A DNA stretch of 64,000 nt from an uncultured Anaeroplasmataceae bacterium (GTDB lineage: Bacteria; Bacillota_I; Bacilli_A; Acholeplasmatales; Anaeroplasmataceae): contig CAJTTN010000005.1 in NCBI GenBank assembly GCA_910579215.1, positions 53,358 through 117,357 of the forward strand, given 5' to 3'. The position numbers were made by a program, and so were the translations under genes. Position 1 is the first letter of the stretch, and each line of letters opens with the position of its first letter. This document shows, one piece after another, positions 36,320 through 45,157 of this stretch. A model generated the notes under the pieces. The model had not been told where the DNA came from, made no database searches, and saw nothing but the letters and a program-made list of their open reading frames with translations.

Positions 36320-37582
36320 ATGAAAAGCATTAACAAAATTATTTGCGCATTTGTTCTTGTCTTTTCGCTTCTTGTCCTTGCAAGTTGTGGGGAAAAAGAT
36401 GTTGATTATGTTGCAAATTTAAAATTAGAAACTCCATATGAAAATAAAGAGTTTGTCAAAGATGGTATTGGCAAGGTAGAACTTTATCAAACTGTTGATG
36501 GTGATACAGCATGGTTTACTAGCGGAGGAGTACCAATTAAAATCCGTTTTGTTTCTGTAGATACACCAGAATCCACAGGACAAATAGAGCCATGGGGAAA
36601 AGCAGCTTCTAAATTTACAGGAGATATTTTAGAAAAAGCAACTACTCTAGTTCTTGAGTCCCATAATGGAGAAAAGCCTTCTCTAGATACAACAGGAACA
36701 AGATACTTAGCTTTTATATGGTATCGTTTGGACGAAACCTCAGATTTAAGAAATCTAAATCTTGAAATTGTTCAAGAAGGATTTTCTACCTCAAAGGTTA
36801 CAGAGAGGTCTAAATATCAAACGGAATTTAATAGTGCTACTACTCAAGCTTTAAGAAAAAAACTACATGTTTATTCTTCTAAAAAAGATCCAGATTTTGA
36901 TGATTCTAACGGAAAAGAGTTAAATATTAAGCAAGTAATTGAACAAGCAAAAGATTTATTAGGTTCTAGAGTTAATTTTGAAGCTATAGTAACTCGTAAA
37001 GATGGGAATTATGCATATGTTGAAAATGTAGTTGAGAATGTGAGATATGGAGTCCTTGTTTATCTTGGATTTTCTTCAACACTTCCTCAAGCCTTTAAAC
37101 CAGGTTATAAATTGAGAGTCCATGGATTTGTTCAAGAATATAATGGACAATATCAAATTTCAGGATGCTCCTATGATTTGTTTGAATACGGATCTACATC
37201 TCCAGATTATACAAAGTTTGTTAGAGTATTAGATAAGAATGCAAGCCTAGAACCCACTGTTGTTACAGCAAAGGATTTGAATACAGGAAAAGTAAATTTA
37301 AAAACTCTTGTAACCATTAAGGATGTTGTTGTAAATGATATTTATATGAATGATACAATGGTAGATGATGGATTTGCGAAGGAAATGACTTTGACATGTA
37401 AATCTGGTGGAGAAACTGTTCAGGTTAGAGTTTCAGAAATCTATGTAAATGGTGTTCCCGTTACAGAAAAAGATTTTAGAGGTGCAAAATCTAATATTGA
37501 TAGTTTGACAGGTATATTAGATATTTATAATGACACTTATCAAATACGTTTGGTAAGTATGACAGATGTTGTATATAAATAA
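36320..37582 (+). CDS. Thermonuclease-like (SNase) lipoprotein with OB-fold tail
   Basis: The 420-residue lipoprotein (lipobox LASC near 23) has a staphylococcal-nuclease domain at about 45-190. VDGDTAWF, the catalytic-loop IRFVSVDTPES and a later GTRYLAFIWY strand carry the expected acidic and Arg residues. Residues 205-300 form an OB-fold-like module (VNFEAIVTRKDGNYAYVE), and a second beta-rich region runs to the end. It probably cuts DNA or RNA at the cell surface with calcium. It is 12 bases after the binding-protein gene, with no strong ribosome site of its own, so translation is probably coupled. Confidence 0.85.
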   Translation: MKSINKIICAFVLVFSLLVLASCGEKDVDYVANLKLETPYENKEFVKDGIGKVELYQTVDGDTAWFTSGGVPIKIRFVSVDTPESTGQIEPWGKAASKFTGDILEKATTLVLESHNGEKPSLDTTGTRYLAFIWYRLDETSDLRNLNLEIVQEGFSTSKVTERSKYQTEFNSATTQALRKKLHVYSSKKDPDFDDSNGKELNIKQVIEQAKDLLGSRVNFEAIVTRKDGNYAYVENVVENVRYGVLVYLGFSSTLPQAFKPGYKLRVHGFVQEYNGQYQISGCSYDLFEYGSTSPDYTKFVRVLDKNASLEPTVVTAKDLNTGKVNLKTLVTIKDVVVNDIYMNDTMVDDGFAKEMTLTCKSGGETVQVRVSEIYVNGVPVTEKDFRGAKSNIDSLTGILDIYNDTYQIRLVSMTDVVYK

Positions 37583-37621
37583 AAAAATTTATATAGAAGC
37601 ATATTAGGAAAGGGAAAAGTT

Positions 37622-40600
37622 ATGAAAATTAAAAAAATTTTAACCGTGCTGGGTTCAGTATTCTTAAGTGTTTTTGCAGTTATAGCTTTAGTAGCTTGTA
37701 GTGATTCTAACGCAGGCGAAGAAGCTATAAACAGACTTTCACTATTGTTAGATTTGGAAGTTGAAAAGGCAAAGGATAATGGTTTAGCAAGTAATCTTGA
37801 AGTACCATATAGTATTGAAGTGGATCATAAAGAATATGAGGTAACTTATACTACAAATTTAGGTGATAATGCTAAGGTTGTTCCAAATCTTGAGGATGAG
37901 GATAATAAGGTTTATATTATCGAAATTACTCAGACAGGTGAAGAACAAAAATTAACATTAACTGCAGAGGTTGCAAAAAAGACAAAATCTTGGGAATTTA
38001 CGATTGCTAAAAAAGATGTTTCCATGTTAAAGACTCAGGCAGAAATTAATGCAATGGCTAACTTAAAGACCTATGCTCAATGGGCTGAGGCTAATAGTGG
38101 AACAGAAGTTGTAATTCAAGGTTGGATTACTCATGCATGTGATTATAGAACTGCTGGTGATGCTTGTGTTTGGTTACAAGATGAAAATGGCGGTTATTAT
38201 GGATATAGAGTAAAGTGTACACAAAAAGATTTTAACGAATACTTTAAGGTTGGTAAGAAGTTAGCTTTAGCTGGTAAGGTTTCTCCATATGGTGGATGGC
38301 AAGAGCTAGGAGCTGGTGGTACATATTATGTAATAACAGATGCTGAAGATAAAACTTTTGAATATGAAGATATAACTTCAATTTGGAAAGCAAATAAGGC
38401 AACAGATAAAGCAGCTTTAGCAACTCAAAATAAGAAGATTAAGGTTACAGCAAAAATTACAAGTGTACCTGATTACAGTAGTTCACAAATGTCTATTGGC
38501 TTATCTGTAGATGGCAATGAATATACTGCTTTCTGTAAATCAAATTATTTTACAATTCCAAAGAATTTTATTGATGATTTAAAGGTTGGTTATACTGTTG
38601 AAATTTCTGGTGTTGGTGCTGTATCAAGTAATAAAGCACAAATTTGTCCTACCTCTGGAGATGCTATCAAGGTTGTTTCAAGAGAAGTAACTCCTCAGGA
38701 TTTGGTAAATGGTGCAGTGGCTGAAATTAAGAAGCAAAATATTTCAACAACTTATTATGATTCTTTAGATAAAGCAATTGAATTAGTAACTAAAACTAAT
38801 GATGATTGTAATGTAGCTTATGCACTATCTGATGTTAAAGGAACAGGTATTTCCTTAGCAGATAATAAATTAAGCGTAACTGTAAGCAACACAGAAGTTT
38901 CAAGTGCTAAATTAACGGCAACTATTACTAAAGAAGGTGCAGAAAAACCAGCAACCTATGAATGGAAAATAACTACAAAGACGGATAAAGATGTAATAGC
39001 TGATCTTAAGAAGGCTGTTGCTAATCAATCTATTACTACAGTCTTTGAGCCAGTTAGCAAAGATGCTCGTCAAGAATTATTAGAAGTAGTATCTCCTTCC
39101 AAGAAAGAAGCTAAGGTTGTATACTCTGTTCCAGAAAATGAATATATTAAAGTTGGAGTTAAAAAATCAGGTACTCCTTACTTTGAAATCTTAAAGGATG
39201 TTCCAGCTGAAGAAAAAGCAGTAAAAATTGTTTTAACAGCAACGATTACATATAATGAGACCTTAACAGAGACTGTAACATTTACAATCACTGTAGGTGT
39301 TCCAGCTGAAAATCCTATGCTTGAGAAGGCAGAGGATGTTAAAGTAGATCAACCTTTATTAATCAAATTTACACAAGGTAATTTGAAGAAGGATTTCTAT
39401 TTAACAGGCTTGATTGAAAATCATTATTGTGCAACTACTGAAAAAATTGAAGAAGCTAAGAACTTCTATTTAGAAGCTGTAGATGGCGGCTACCATATTT
39501 GGTTATTAGGTGCAGATGGTAAGAAGCAATACATGAATGTTATTAAGAATGGTACTTATATTAATGCTGTATTTGAAGAAAAAGCTAGCAGTGTTTGGAC
39601 GTTCAATACGACATTAAAAACATTTACTACTAAGTTAGATAATAAGGATTATTTCTTAGGAACGAAAAATGATGCATCTTATACGACTTTAGGACCAGTT
39701 GCTGATGCTTCTAAAGCCTTCTATGCTAATTTCTATGTAAGTAATGTGTTTGAAGCTGATAAGCCATATGTTATTTCTTTAAACCATGAAAAAAATAATA
39801 AAGTTTATTATTTGAATGGAAAATTAAGTGGTTTCTATGCAGATACAACTGAAAAAGCTGCTGATGCTTCTCAATTCTTCTTTGAAAAGACAGAGGAAGG
39901 ATATTATGTTTATATCAAAGGAGAAGGAACTGCAAAGAGTTATTTAAGTCTTATTAAAGATGGTAACTATACGAATATTAAATATTTAGACAAGGCTACA
40001 ACAGCTTGGAATTATAATGTAGAGTTAAATGCATTAACTGCAGTTATTGGTGGTGCTGAATTCTTTATGGGTACATCCAATACAGGAACTTATAATACAT
40101 TAAATGCTGTAGCTGTAGATAAAGCAGATAAAAACTTTATGGCAATAGCTTTACCAGCAGTAGCTGGAGATGCTACTGAGCCAGACGTACCACAAGAATA
40201 TAGTGGTGTGGTTACAGCTGTTGGTTTTAAAGATGATACTTCTAAGAATCAAGTTAGATGCTTTGCTTTAGTTCAAAATTCAGTTTATCCTTTTACTGCT
40301 AAATATGTTTCTATGACTGTAGCAGTAAGTGAAACAATGACTGTTGAAAAAATTCATCAGGATTGGGAAGCTAAATTTACAAAGGGTAAAGAAGTTGTTT
40401 TGACAAATGGAGAAGAAAGTGCTTATAATGGCTTGAATCAATATGTGCTAGAATCTTTAGATGGAGTAACAGTTAAAGGCGAAGGAAAAAATCCTTCAGT
40501 ATCTGATATTACTGGTTTAGTTACTTCTGGTGCTGATTTAACTAGTAAGCAAGCATTATTAGTTAAAGTTTCTGGTATTTGTGTTGTTGATGGTACTAAA

Positions 40601-41167
40601 TATTACATTCAAACAGCTGAAGATAAGAAAATTCTTATTTATTTTGATAGAGCTTTCTATGAGGCAAATGCAGCTGAGCTTTTAGAGGCTGGAAAGGAAT
40701 ATACGGTTTCAGGATTCTTAAATTGGTTTAATAATCCTCAAGTAACTCCTATCGCTGAAGGAGCAGTTGTTGAAATTCTTCCACAGAAAACAGTTGAAGG
40801 AACTGAACTTGTTATGGCTGATTTAGGTTTTGAAAATGCAACTCCTATTTCATGGGTTAAGTTTACAGATGGTGAATTAAGAGCAAGTGCAGGAACAGGC
40901 TCTAACGCACCTACCTATTATACTAGTGGAACTGCACTTAGACTTTATAATGGTAATGTTTTGACAATTAAATCTAATAAAAAAATTGTTAAAATTGAAC
41001 TTACTTTTGCAGAATCTCATCCATTAACTGAAAATTTAAAAGTTAATGATGGTACTATGGACTATACAACTGGTGTTTGGACGGGAGAATTAAATGAGTT
41101 CGTTCTTACAAATACTGCTTCTGCACAAGCAAGACTTCTTTCTATAAAAGTTACTTATGCTGAATAA
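37622..41167 (+). CDS. Giant multidomain OB-fold/Ig-like lipoprotein, function unknown
   Basis: The 1181-residue lipoprotein (lipobox VAC near 24) has two OB-like modules (about 140-245 and 255-355), two Ig-like modules (356-560), two tandem beta-rich repeats of about 135 residues (570-705 and 710-845), two more OB-like modules (860-1060) and a C-terminal beta domain (1062-1181). No nuclease active site is seen. The OB modules resemble those fused to secreted nucleases, and similar ones lie in the SNase protein before it. A nucleic-acid-binding or scaffold role at the surface is inference. Confidence 0.7.
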   Translation: MKIKKILTVLGSVFLSVFAVIALVACSDSNAGEEAINRLSLLLDLEVEKAKDNGLASNLEVPYSIEVDHKEYEVTYTTNLGDNAKVVPNLEDEDNKVYIIEITQTGEEQKLTLTAEVAKKTKSWEFTIAKKDVSMLKTQAEINAMANLKTYAQWAEANSGTEVVIQGWITHACDYRTAGDACVWLQDENGGYYGYRVKCTQKDFNEYFKVGKKLALAGKVSPYGGWQELGAGGTYYVITDAEDKTFEYEDITSIWKANKATDKAALATQNKKIKVTAKITSVPDYSSSQMSIGLSVDGNEYTAFCKSNYFTIPKNFIDDLKVGYTVEISGVGAVSSNKAQICPTSGDAIKVVSREVTPQDLVNGAVAEIKKQNISTTYYDSLDKAIELVTKTNDDCNVAYALSDVKGTGISLADNKLSVTVSNTEVSSAKLTATITKEGAEKPATYEWKITTKTDKDVIADLKKAVANQSITTVFEPVSKDARQELLEVVSPSKKEAKVVYSVPENEYIKVGVKKSGTPYFEILKDVPAEEKAVKIVLTATITYNETLTETVTFTITVGVPAENPMLEKAEDVKVDQPLLIKFTQGNLKKDFYLTGLIENHYCATTEKIEEAKNFYLEAVDGGYHIWLLGADGKKQYMNVIKNGTYINAVFEEKASSVWTFNTTLKTFTTKLDNKDYFLGTKNDASYTTLGPVADASKAFYANFYVSNVFEADKPYVISLNHEKNNKVYYLNGKLSGFYADTTEKAADASQFFFEKTEEGYYVYIKGEGTAKSYLSLIKDGNYTNIKYLDKATTAWNYNVELNALTAVIGGAEFFMGTSNTGTYNTLNAVAVDKADKNFMAIALPAVAGDATEPDVPQEYSGVVTAVGFKDDTSKNQVRCFALVQNSVYPFTAKYVSMTVAVSETMTVEKIHQDWEAKFTKGKEVVLTNGEESAYNGLNQYVLESLDGVTVKGEGKNPSVSDITGLVTSGADLTSKQALLVKVSGICVVDGTKYYIQTAEDKKILIYFDRAFYEANAAELLEAGKEYTVSGFLNWFNNPQVTPIAEGAVVEILPQKTVEGTELVMADLGFENATPISWVKFTDGELRASAGTGSNAPTYYTSGTALRLYNGNVLTIKSNKKIVKIELTFAESHPLTENLKVNDGTMDYTTGVWTGELNEFVLTNTASAQARLLSIKVTYAE

Positions 41168-41183
41168 TTGATAAAAAAGTTTT

Positions 41184-41219
41184 GAGATAAGGCTTTAAAG
41201 TCTTATCTCTTTTCTTTTT
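41184..41219 (+). terminator. Terminator of the importer-SNase-OB operon
   Basis: A perfect 8-bp stem (41184-41191 with 41202-41209) is followed by a T-rich tract that runs into the next promoter. Confidence 0.8.
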
Positions 41220-41246
41220 GATAAAAATATTAAAATATGCTATAAT
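41218..41246 (+). promoter_or_regulatory. Promoter of the endonuclease-MBL unit
   Basis: TTGATA (41218-41223), a 17-base spacer and a perfect TATAAT (41241-41246) lie about 27 bases before the endonuclease gene, directly overlapping the T-run of the upstream terminator. Confidence 0.8.
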
Positions 41247-41273
41247 CATAGTGAAATAAAGGAGGAGAGTCAT

Positions 41274-42500
41274 ATGAAAAAAATTTATGCTTTTATTTTA
41301 CTGCTGTTTTCTATTTTTGGCTTGACAGCTTGTGAGGATAAGCCTTCTATCCCAGTGGTAAATCAATTCATAGTTATTTTTGATTCTGTAGGAGGAAGTT
41401 CAGTTCAAAAACAGATAGTAGATAAAGGGAATACTATAACGAAGCCAACAGATCCAACAAAGGATGGATACACCTTTGAGGGATGGTATTGGAATAATGA
41501 ACTATTTGTGTTCACAACGATTATTGATCGTGATATGACATTAACTGCACATTGGTCTAAATTAGAGTTACAGTATACAGTAGAATTCGATACGGCAGGT
41601 GGTAATGCTATCGCAAATCAGGTGGTAAAACATGGGGATAAAATTGTTGAACCTATACAACCAATTAAAGAGGGATATACCTTTGATGGCTGGTTTTTAA
41701 ATGATAAGCTGTATGATTTTTCGCAACCTGTATTGTCTAATTTAAAATTAATTGCTAAATGGACTAAGAAGGTTGAAGTTGGAGAGCTGACAGGATATTA
41801 TGAAGCAATGAATGGACATTTAGACTCAACTTTTAAAAACACATTGCATACACTTTTAAAGGAAACGCATAATAAGAAGTTATCTTATTCGCCAGAAACT
41901 TGGACAGCTTTGAAGGAATTAGATGAGGATCCTAATAACTCTGACAATATAATTTGTATATATACTGGAAGATCTATTCCGAAAGCTAATCAAGATACAG
42001 GTTCTTCAGGCAATAATATTTGGAATCGAGAGCATTCATGGCCTAATAGTCACGGCTTTGGTTCTAAAGATTATGCTGCCTATACAGATATACATCATTT
42101 ATTTGCTTCCGAAAAAAATATTAATGCTACACGTGGAAATAAAGATTTTAACGTAGTGACTAATGGCAATTCAGATTCCTATGGAAATAAGTGGAACAAT
42201 ACCTTTTTTGAACCTAGAGATGAAGTAAAGGGAGATTTGGCTAGAGCTATGTTCTATTTGGTAGTTCGTTATGATGATCCTCAAGAATTAGATTTGGAAT
42301 TAAGTGAAAGTGTTACAAGCTCTTCTTCTAATAAAACTGGGCAGCTAGGAATACTTTCTGTTTTGCTTGAATGGCACAAATTGGATCCAGTAAGTGAAAA
42401 GGAACTTGAAAGAAATGAAAAAGCTTATAAAATTCAAGGAAATAGAAATCCTTTTATAGATTATCCAGATTGGGTTTCTTTATTATATCCAAATGCGTAG
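41274..42500 (+). CDS. Endonuclease I (EndA/NucM family) lipoprotein with two InlB repeats
   Basis: The 408-residue lipoprotein (lipobox LTAC near 20) has two InlB B-repeats (about 29-165). The endonuclease I domain that follows has the hallmark NREHSWP at 251-257, then YTDIHHLFASEKNINATRGN. These residues form the His-metal finger active site of NucM/EndA enzymes, which cut DNA and RNA non-specifically outside the cell. It starts a second transcription unit shared with the MBL gene. Confidence 0.92.
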   Translation: MKKIYAFILLLFSIFGLTACEDKPSIPVVNQFIVIFDSVGGSSVQKQIVDKGNTITKPTDPTKDGYTFEGWYWNNELFVFTTIIDRDMTLTAHWSKLELQYTVEFDTAGGNAIANQVVKHGDKIVEPIQPIKEGYTFDGWFLNDKLYDFSQPVLSNLKLIAKWTKKVEVGELTGYYEAMNGHLDSTFKNTLHTLLKETHNKKLSYSPETWTALKELDEDPNNSDNIICIYTGRSIPKANQDTGSSGNNIWNREHSWPNSHGFGSKDYAAYTDIHHLFASEKNINATRGNKDFNVVTNGNSDSYGNKWNNTFFEPRDEVKGDLARAMFYLVVRYDDPQELDLELSESVTSSSSNKTGQLGILSVLLEWHKLDPVSEKELERNEKAYKIQGNRNPFIDYPDWVSLLYPNA

Positions 42501-42515
42501 CTAAAAAGGTGAAAA

Positions 42516-44108
42516 ATGAGTTCGAAAAGAAAGCAAAAAAAGACTAAAATTTTGGGATTGGTTATTGTATCCCTTCTCTTAATTGTTTTGGTACTAGGTA
42601 TTCTTTTTGGTGCTGGTATCCTTCAATTGAAAAAGGGTACCTTTGAGGTATCATTTGAAAATAATGGTCATGGAGAAAAAATAGAAAGTATTTCAGGAAT
42701 TCGTACTTTGCATGAGCTTCCAGTTTTAGAGGAAGAGGGCTGGAAATTTGAAGGTTGGTATTTAGATAAGGATTTAACTGAAAAAGTACAATCTGATTTT
42801 CAATTGCAGAAAGATATAATATTATATGCAAAGTGGACGAAGCTTACGAATGATACAATATGTATTGTTTCCTTCAATTCTTTAGGAGGAAGCGTGGTAA
42901 GCTCAAAGAGTATAGAACAAGGAAAAAAGCTAATTAAGCCTATAGATCCGGTTTTAAAGGATAAGTTGTTTGCAGGCTGGTATAAGGATGAAAACTGTTC
43001 AGAGCTTTGGGATTTTGACGTTGATGTTGTAACAGAAGACATTACTCTTTATGCAAAATGGAAGGATATAGAGAATAGTGTTATTGAAGAGGGAGAAGTA
43101 TCTATTCATTTTTTAGAGTTGGGAAATTACTATGCTGGAGATAGTGTCTATATTAAGGCAGGAGAAGTGGACATATTAATAGATGCAGGCTCAAGAGCTT
43201 CAAGCTCTACTACAATCCATAATTATATTAAGGAATATTGTACAGATAGAAAACTAGAATATGTTATTGCAACGCATGCGCATCAGGATCATATTGCTGG
43301 ATTTGTGGGGACTTCCTCTAATCCAGGTATCTTTGATTTATACGAATGTGATGTAATTATTGATTATGCTTTGAAAAATACAACGAGTTCAGTTTCAAAA
43401 AATTATGAGACAGCTAGAGATAAAGAAGTAGCCTTAGGGGCAAAGCATTATACGGCAAAGGATTGTATAGAAGGTAATAAGGGCGCCTCTAATATTTATC
43501 AAATTACAGATGAAATAAGCTTAGAAATATTGAATCAAAAATATTATTATGAAAAAACCTCTGATGAGAATGATTATTCAGTTTGTGTGATGTTACACTA
43601 TGGGGATAATAGGTTTTTATTTACTGGTGATTTAGAGGAAAGTGGAGAAAAGTCCCTTGTTCAACTTAATTCGTTATCTCATTGTAAAGTATTTAAAGGT
43701 GGTCATCATGGATCTAGGACCTCCTCTAATGAAATACTCTTATCTAAAATCACCCCAGAGGTTGTCTGTGTCTGCTGTTGTGCAGGGTCTAGCGAATATA
43801 CAGATAATGTTGATAACATGTTTCCTACACAGGAATTTATAAATAGAGTTGCCAAATATACAGAAAGAATATATGTTACCTCTTTAGCTAAATATACAAT
43901 TGCTACTAATAAAGAGGGAAAAGAATACCCTAAGGTGAATGGCTTTACTTCAATGAATGGAAATATTATTGTTGGTTTAGATTCATTTGGAGAGGTTAAG
44001 GTTTCTTGCACAAATCATACAATCCTTTTAAAGGATACAGAATGGTTTAATACTATACTTACATTAAACAATGTTGAACGAAAAATGAGAACTTGGCCAA
44101 CAAGATAA
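42516..44108 (+). CDS. Membrane-anchored ComEC-like metallo-beta-lactamase protein with InlB repeats
   Basis: The 530-residue protein has one N-terminal transmembrane helix (about 12-35), two InlB B-repeats (45-185), and a metallo-beta-lactamase domain (195-500). The metal motif HAHQDH is at 254-259, with further ligands in FTGDLEESGE and KGGHHGS. The fold is that of the soluble domain of ComEC/Rec2, without the channel. Such domains are proposed nucleases or phosphodiesterases. It lies 15 bases after the endonuclease gene, which supports a nucleic-acid role at the outer face. Confidence 0.85.
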   Translation: MSSKRKQKKTKILGLVIVSLLLIVLVLGILFGAGILQLKKGTFEVSFENNGHGEKIESISGIRTLHELPVLEEEGWKFEGWYLDKDLTEKVQSDFQLQKDIILYAKWTKLTNDTICIVSFNSLGGSVVSSKSIEQGKKLIKPIDPVLKDKLFAGWYKDENCSELWDFDVDVVTEDITLYAKWKDIENSVIEEGEVSIHFLELGNYYAGDSVYIKAGEVDILIDAGSRASSSTTIHNYIKEYCTDRKLEYVIATHAHQDHIAGFVGTSSNPGIFDLYECDVIIDYALKNTTSSVSKNYETARDKEVALGAKHYTAKDCIEGNKGASNIYQITDEISLEILNQKYYYEKTSDENDYSVCVMLHYGDNRFLFTGDLEESGEKSLVQLNSLSHCKVFKGGHHGSRTSSNEILLSKITPEVVCVCCCAGSSEYTDNVDNMFPTQEFINRVAKYTERIYVTSLAKYTIATNKEGKEYPKVNGFTSMNGNIIVGLDSFGEVKVSCTNHTILLKDTEWFNTILTLNNVERKMRTWPTR

Positions 44109-44113
44109 AAATG

Positions 44114-44150
44114 AAAGCACGGAAAATAAAATTCGTGCTTTTTGGTCTTT
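44114..44150 (+). terminator. Terminator after the MBL gene
   Basis: A perfect 8-bp stem (44114-44121 with 44134-44141) is followed by a T-rich tract. Confidence 0.75.
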
Positions 44151-44154
44151 CTCA

Positions 44155-44163
44155 TGGTATAAT
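44155..44163 (+). promoter_or_regulatory. Extended -10 promoter before nrnA
   Basis: TGG followed by a perfect TATAAT (44158-44163) lies about 38 bases before the DHH gene. No good -35 is visible. Confidence 0.55.
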
Positions 44164-44201
44164 ATATTAAACATAGATTCAAGGGAAAGGAACTATAAAG
44201 A

Positions 44202-45149
44202 ATGGAAAAAATAAAAGAATATATTGAAAAATATGATACAATTATTATACACGGACATATACGTCCTGATGGAGATTGTATTGGAACTCAATATGGATTA
44301 TATTATCTAATTAAAGATAATTATCCTCATAAAAAGGTTTATATAACTGGAGAAACGAGTGAGTTTATAAGCTTTATCGGTAGACCAGCATTGGTGGATG
44401 AGTCTTTATTTCAGGATGCTCTTTCGATTTGTGTGGATTGTGCTACAAGTGATAGACTGTCTGATACTAGAGTAAATTTAGCAAAGGAATATATTAAAAT
44501 AGATCATCATATTCCAGTCGATGATTATGGCAATTATCAATATGTTGATATTACAGCTCCAGCTTGTTCTCAAATCATCACAGAGTTATATATGATGTAT
44601 AGAAATGAATGGGAGCTTTCAAAGGAAGCAGCCCAAGCATTATATGTTGGTATTACAACAGATACAGGTCGTTTTAAATTTGATAGCGTGAATTCAAGGA
44701 CCTTTCATGCAGCTGCAGTTCTTTTAGATGCAGGAGTAGATTTGGGATATATTGATAATAAGCTATCCGTAGAAAGCTTAAATACTTTAAAATTAAAGGG
44801 ACATATCTTATCTAATTTTAAAATGACAGATCATGGCTTTGCTTATGCAAAATTGACAAGAAAAGAAGTAGAATCCTTTGGTGTGAGCTATGAGGATGCA
44901 GCTGCACAGGTTTCAACAATTTCTACGATTGAGGATTGTCCGGTATGGGCTCTATTTTTAGAATATTCCGAAGAGGAAATAAGAGTGCGTTTGCGTTCAC
45001 GAGGACCTGTTATTAATTTGCTTGCAGAACAATACCATGGTGGTGGACATGCTAAAGCTAGTGGGGCCACCTTATACAATTGGGATGAATTAGAGGGCTT
45101 TGTGTATAAAGCAGATGAATTGGTTAAAAAATATAAATCAGCGAAGTAG
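44202..45149 (+). CDS. nrnA: DHH phosphoesterase, NrnA-like oligoribonuclease/pAp phosphatase
   Basis: The 315-residue cytosolic protein has GHIRPDGDCIGTQ (DHH motif I), CVDCATSDR, KIDHHIPVDDYG (DHH motif), and a DHHA1 domain with GGGHAKASGA. NrnA enzymes degrade 2-5-nt RNA and short DNA and remove the 3' phosphate of pAp. It lies right after the secreted nuclease genes, where it could finish imported or internal short oligonucleotides. NrnA is also a general housekeeping enzyme. Confidence 0.9.
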   Translation: MEKIKEYIEKYDTIIIHGHIRPDGDCIGTQYGLYYLIKDNYPHKKVYITGETSEFISFIGRPALVDESLFQDALSICVDCATSDRLSDTRVNLAKEYIKIDHHIPVDDYGNYQYVDITAPACSQIITELYMMYRNEWELSKEAAQALYVGITTDTGRFKFDSVNSRTFHAAAVLLDAGVDLGYIDNKLSVESLNTLKLKGHILSNFKMTDHGFAYAKLTRKEVESFGVSYEDAAAQVSTISTIEDCPVWALFLEYSEEEIRVRLRSRGPVINLLAEQYHGGGHAKASGATLYNWDELEGFVYKADELVKKYKSAK

Positions 45150-45157
45150 GTTTTAAT

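Noticed and set aside
37622..41167. Giant lipoprotein as a nuclease
   Set aside because: No SNase, EndA, HNH or metallo-beta-lactamase motif is visible; only binding-type folds are suggested.
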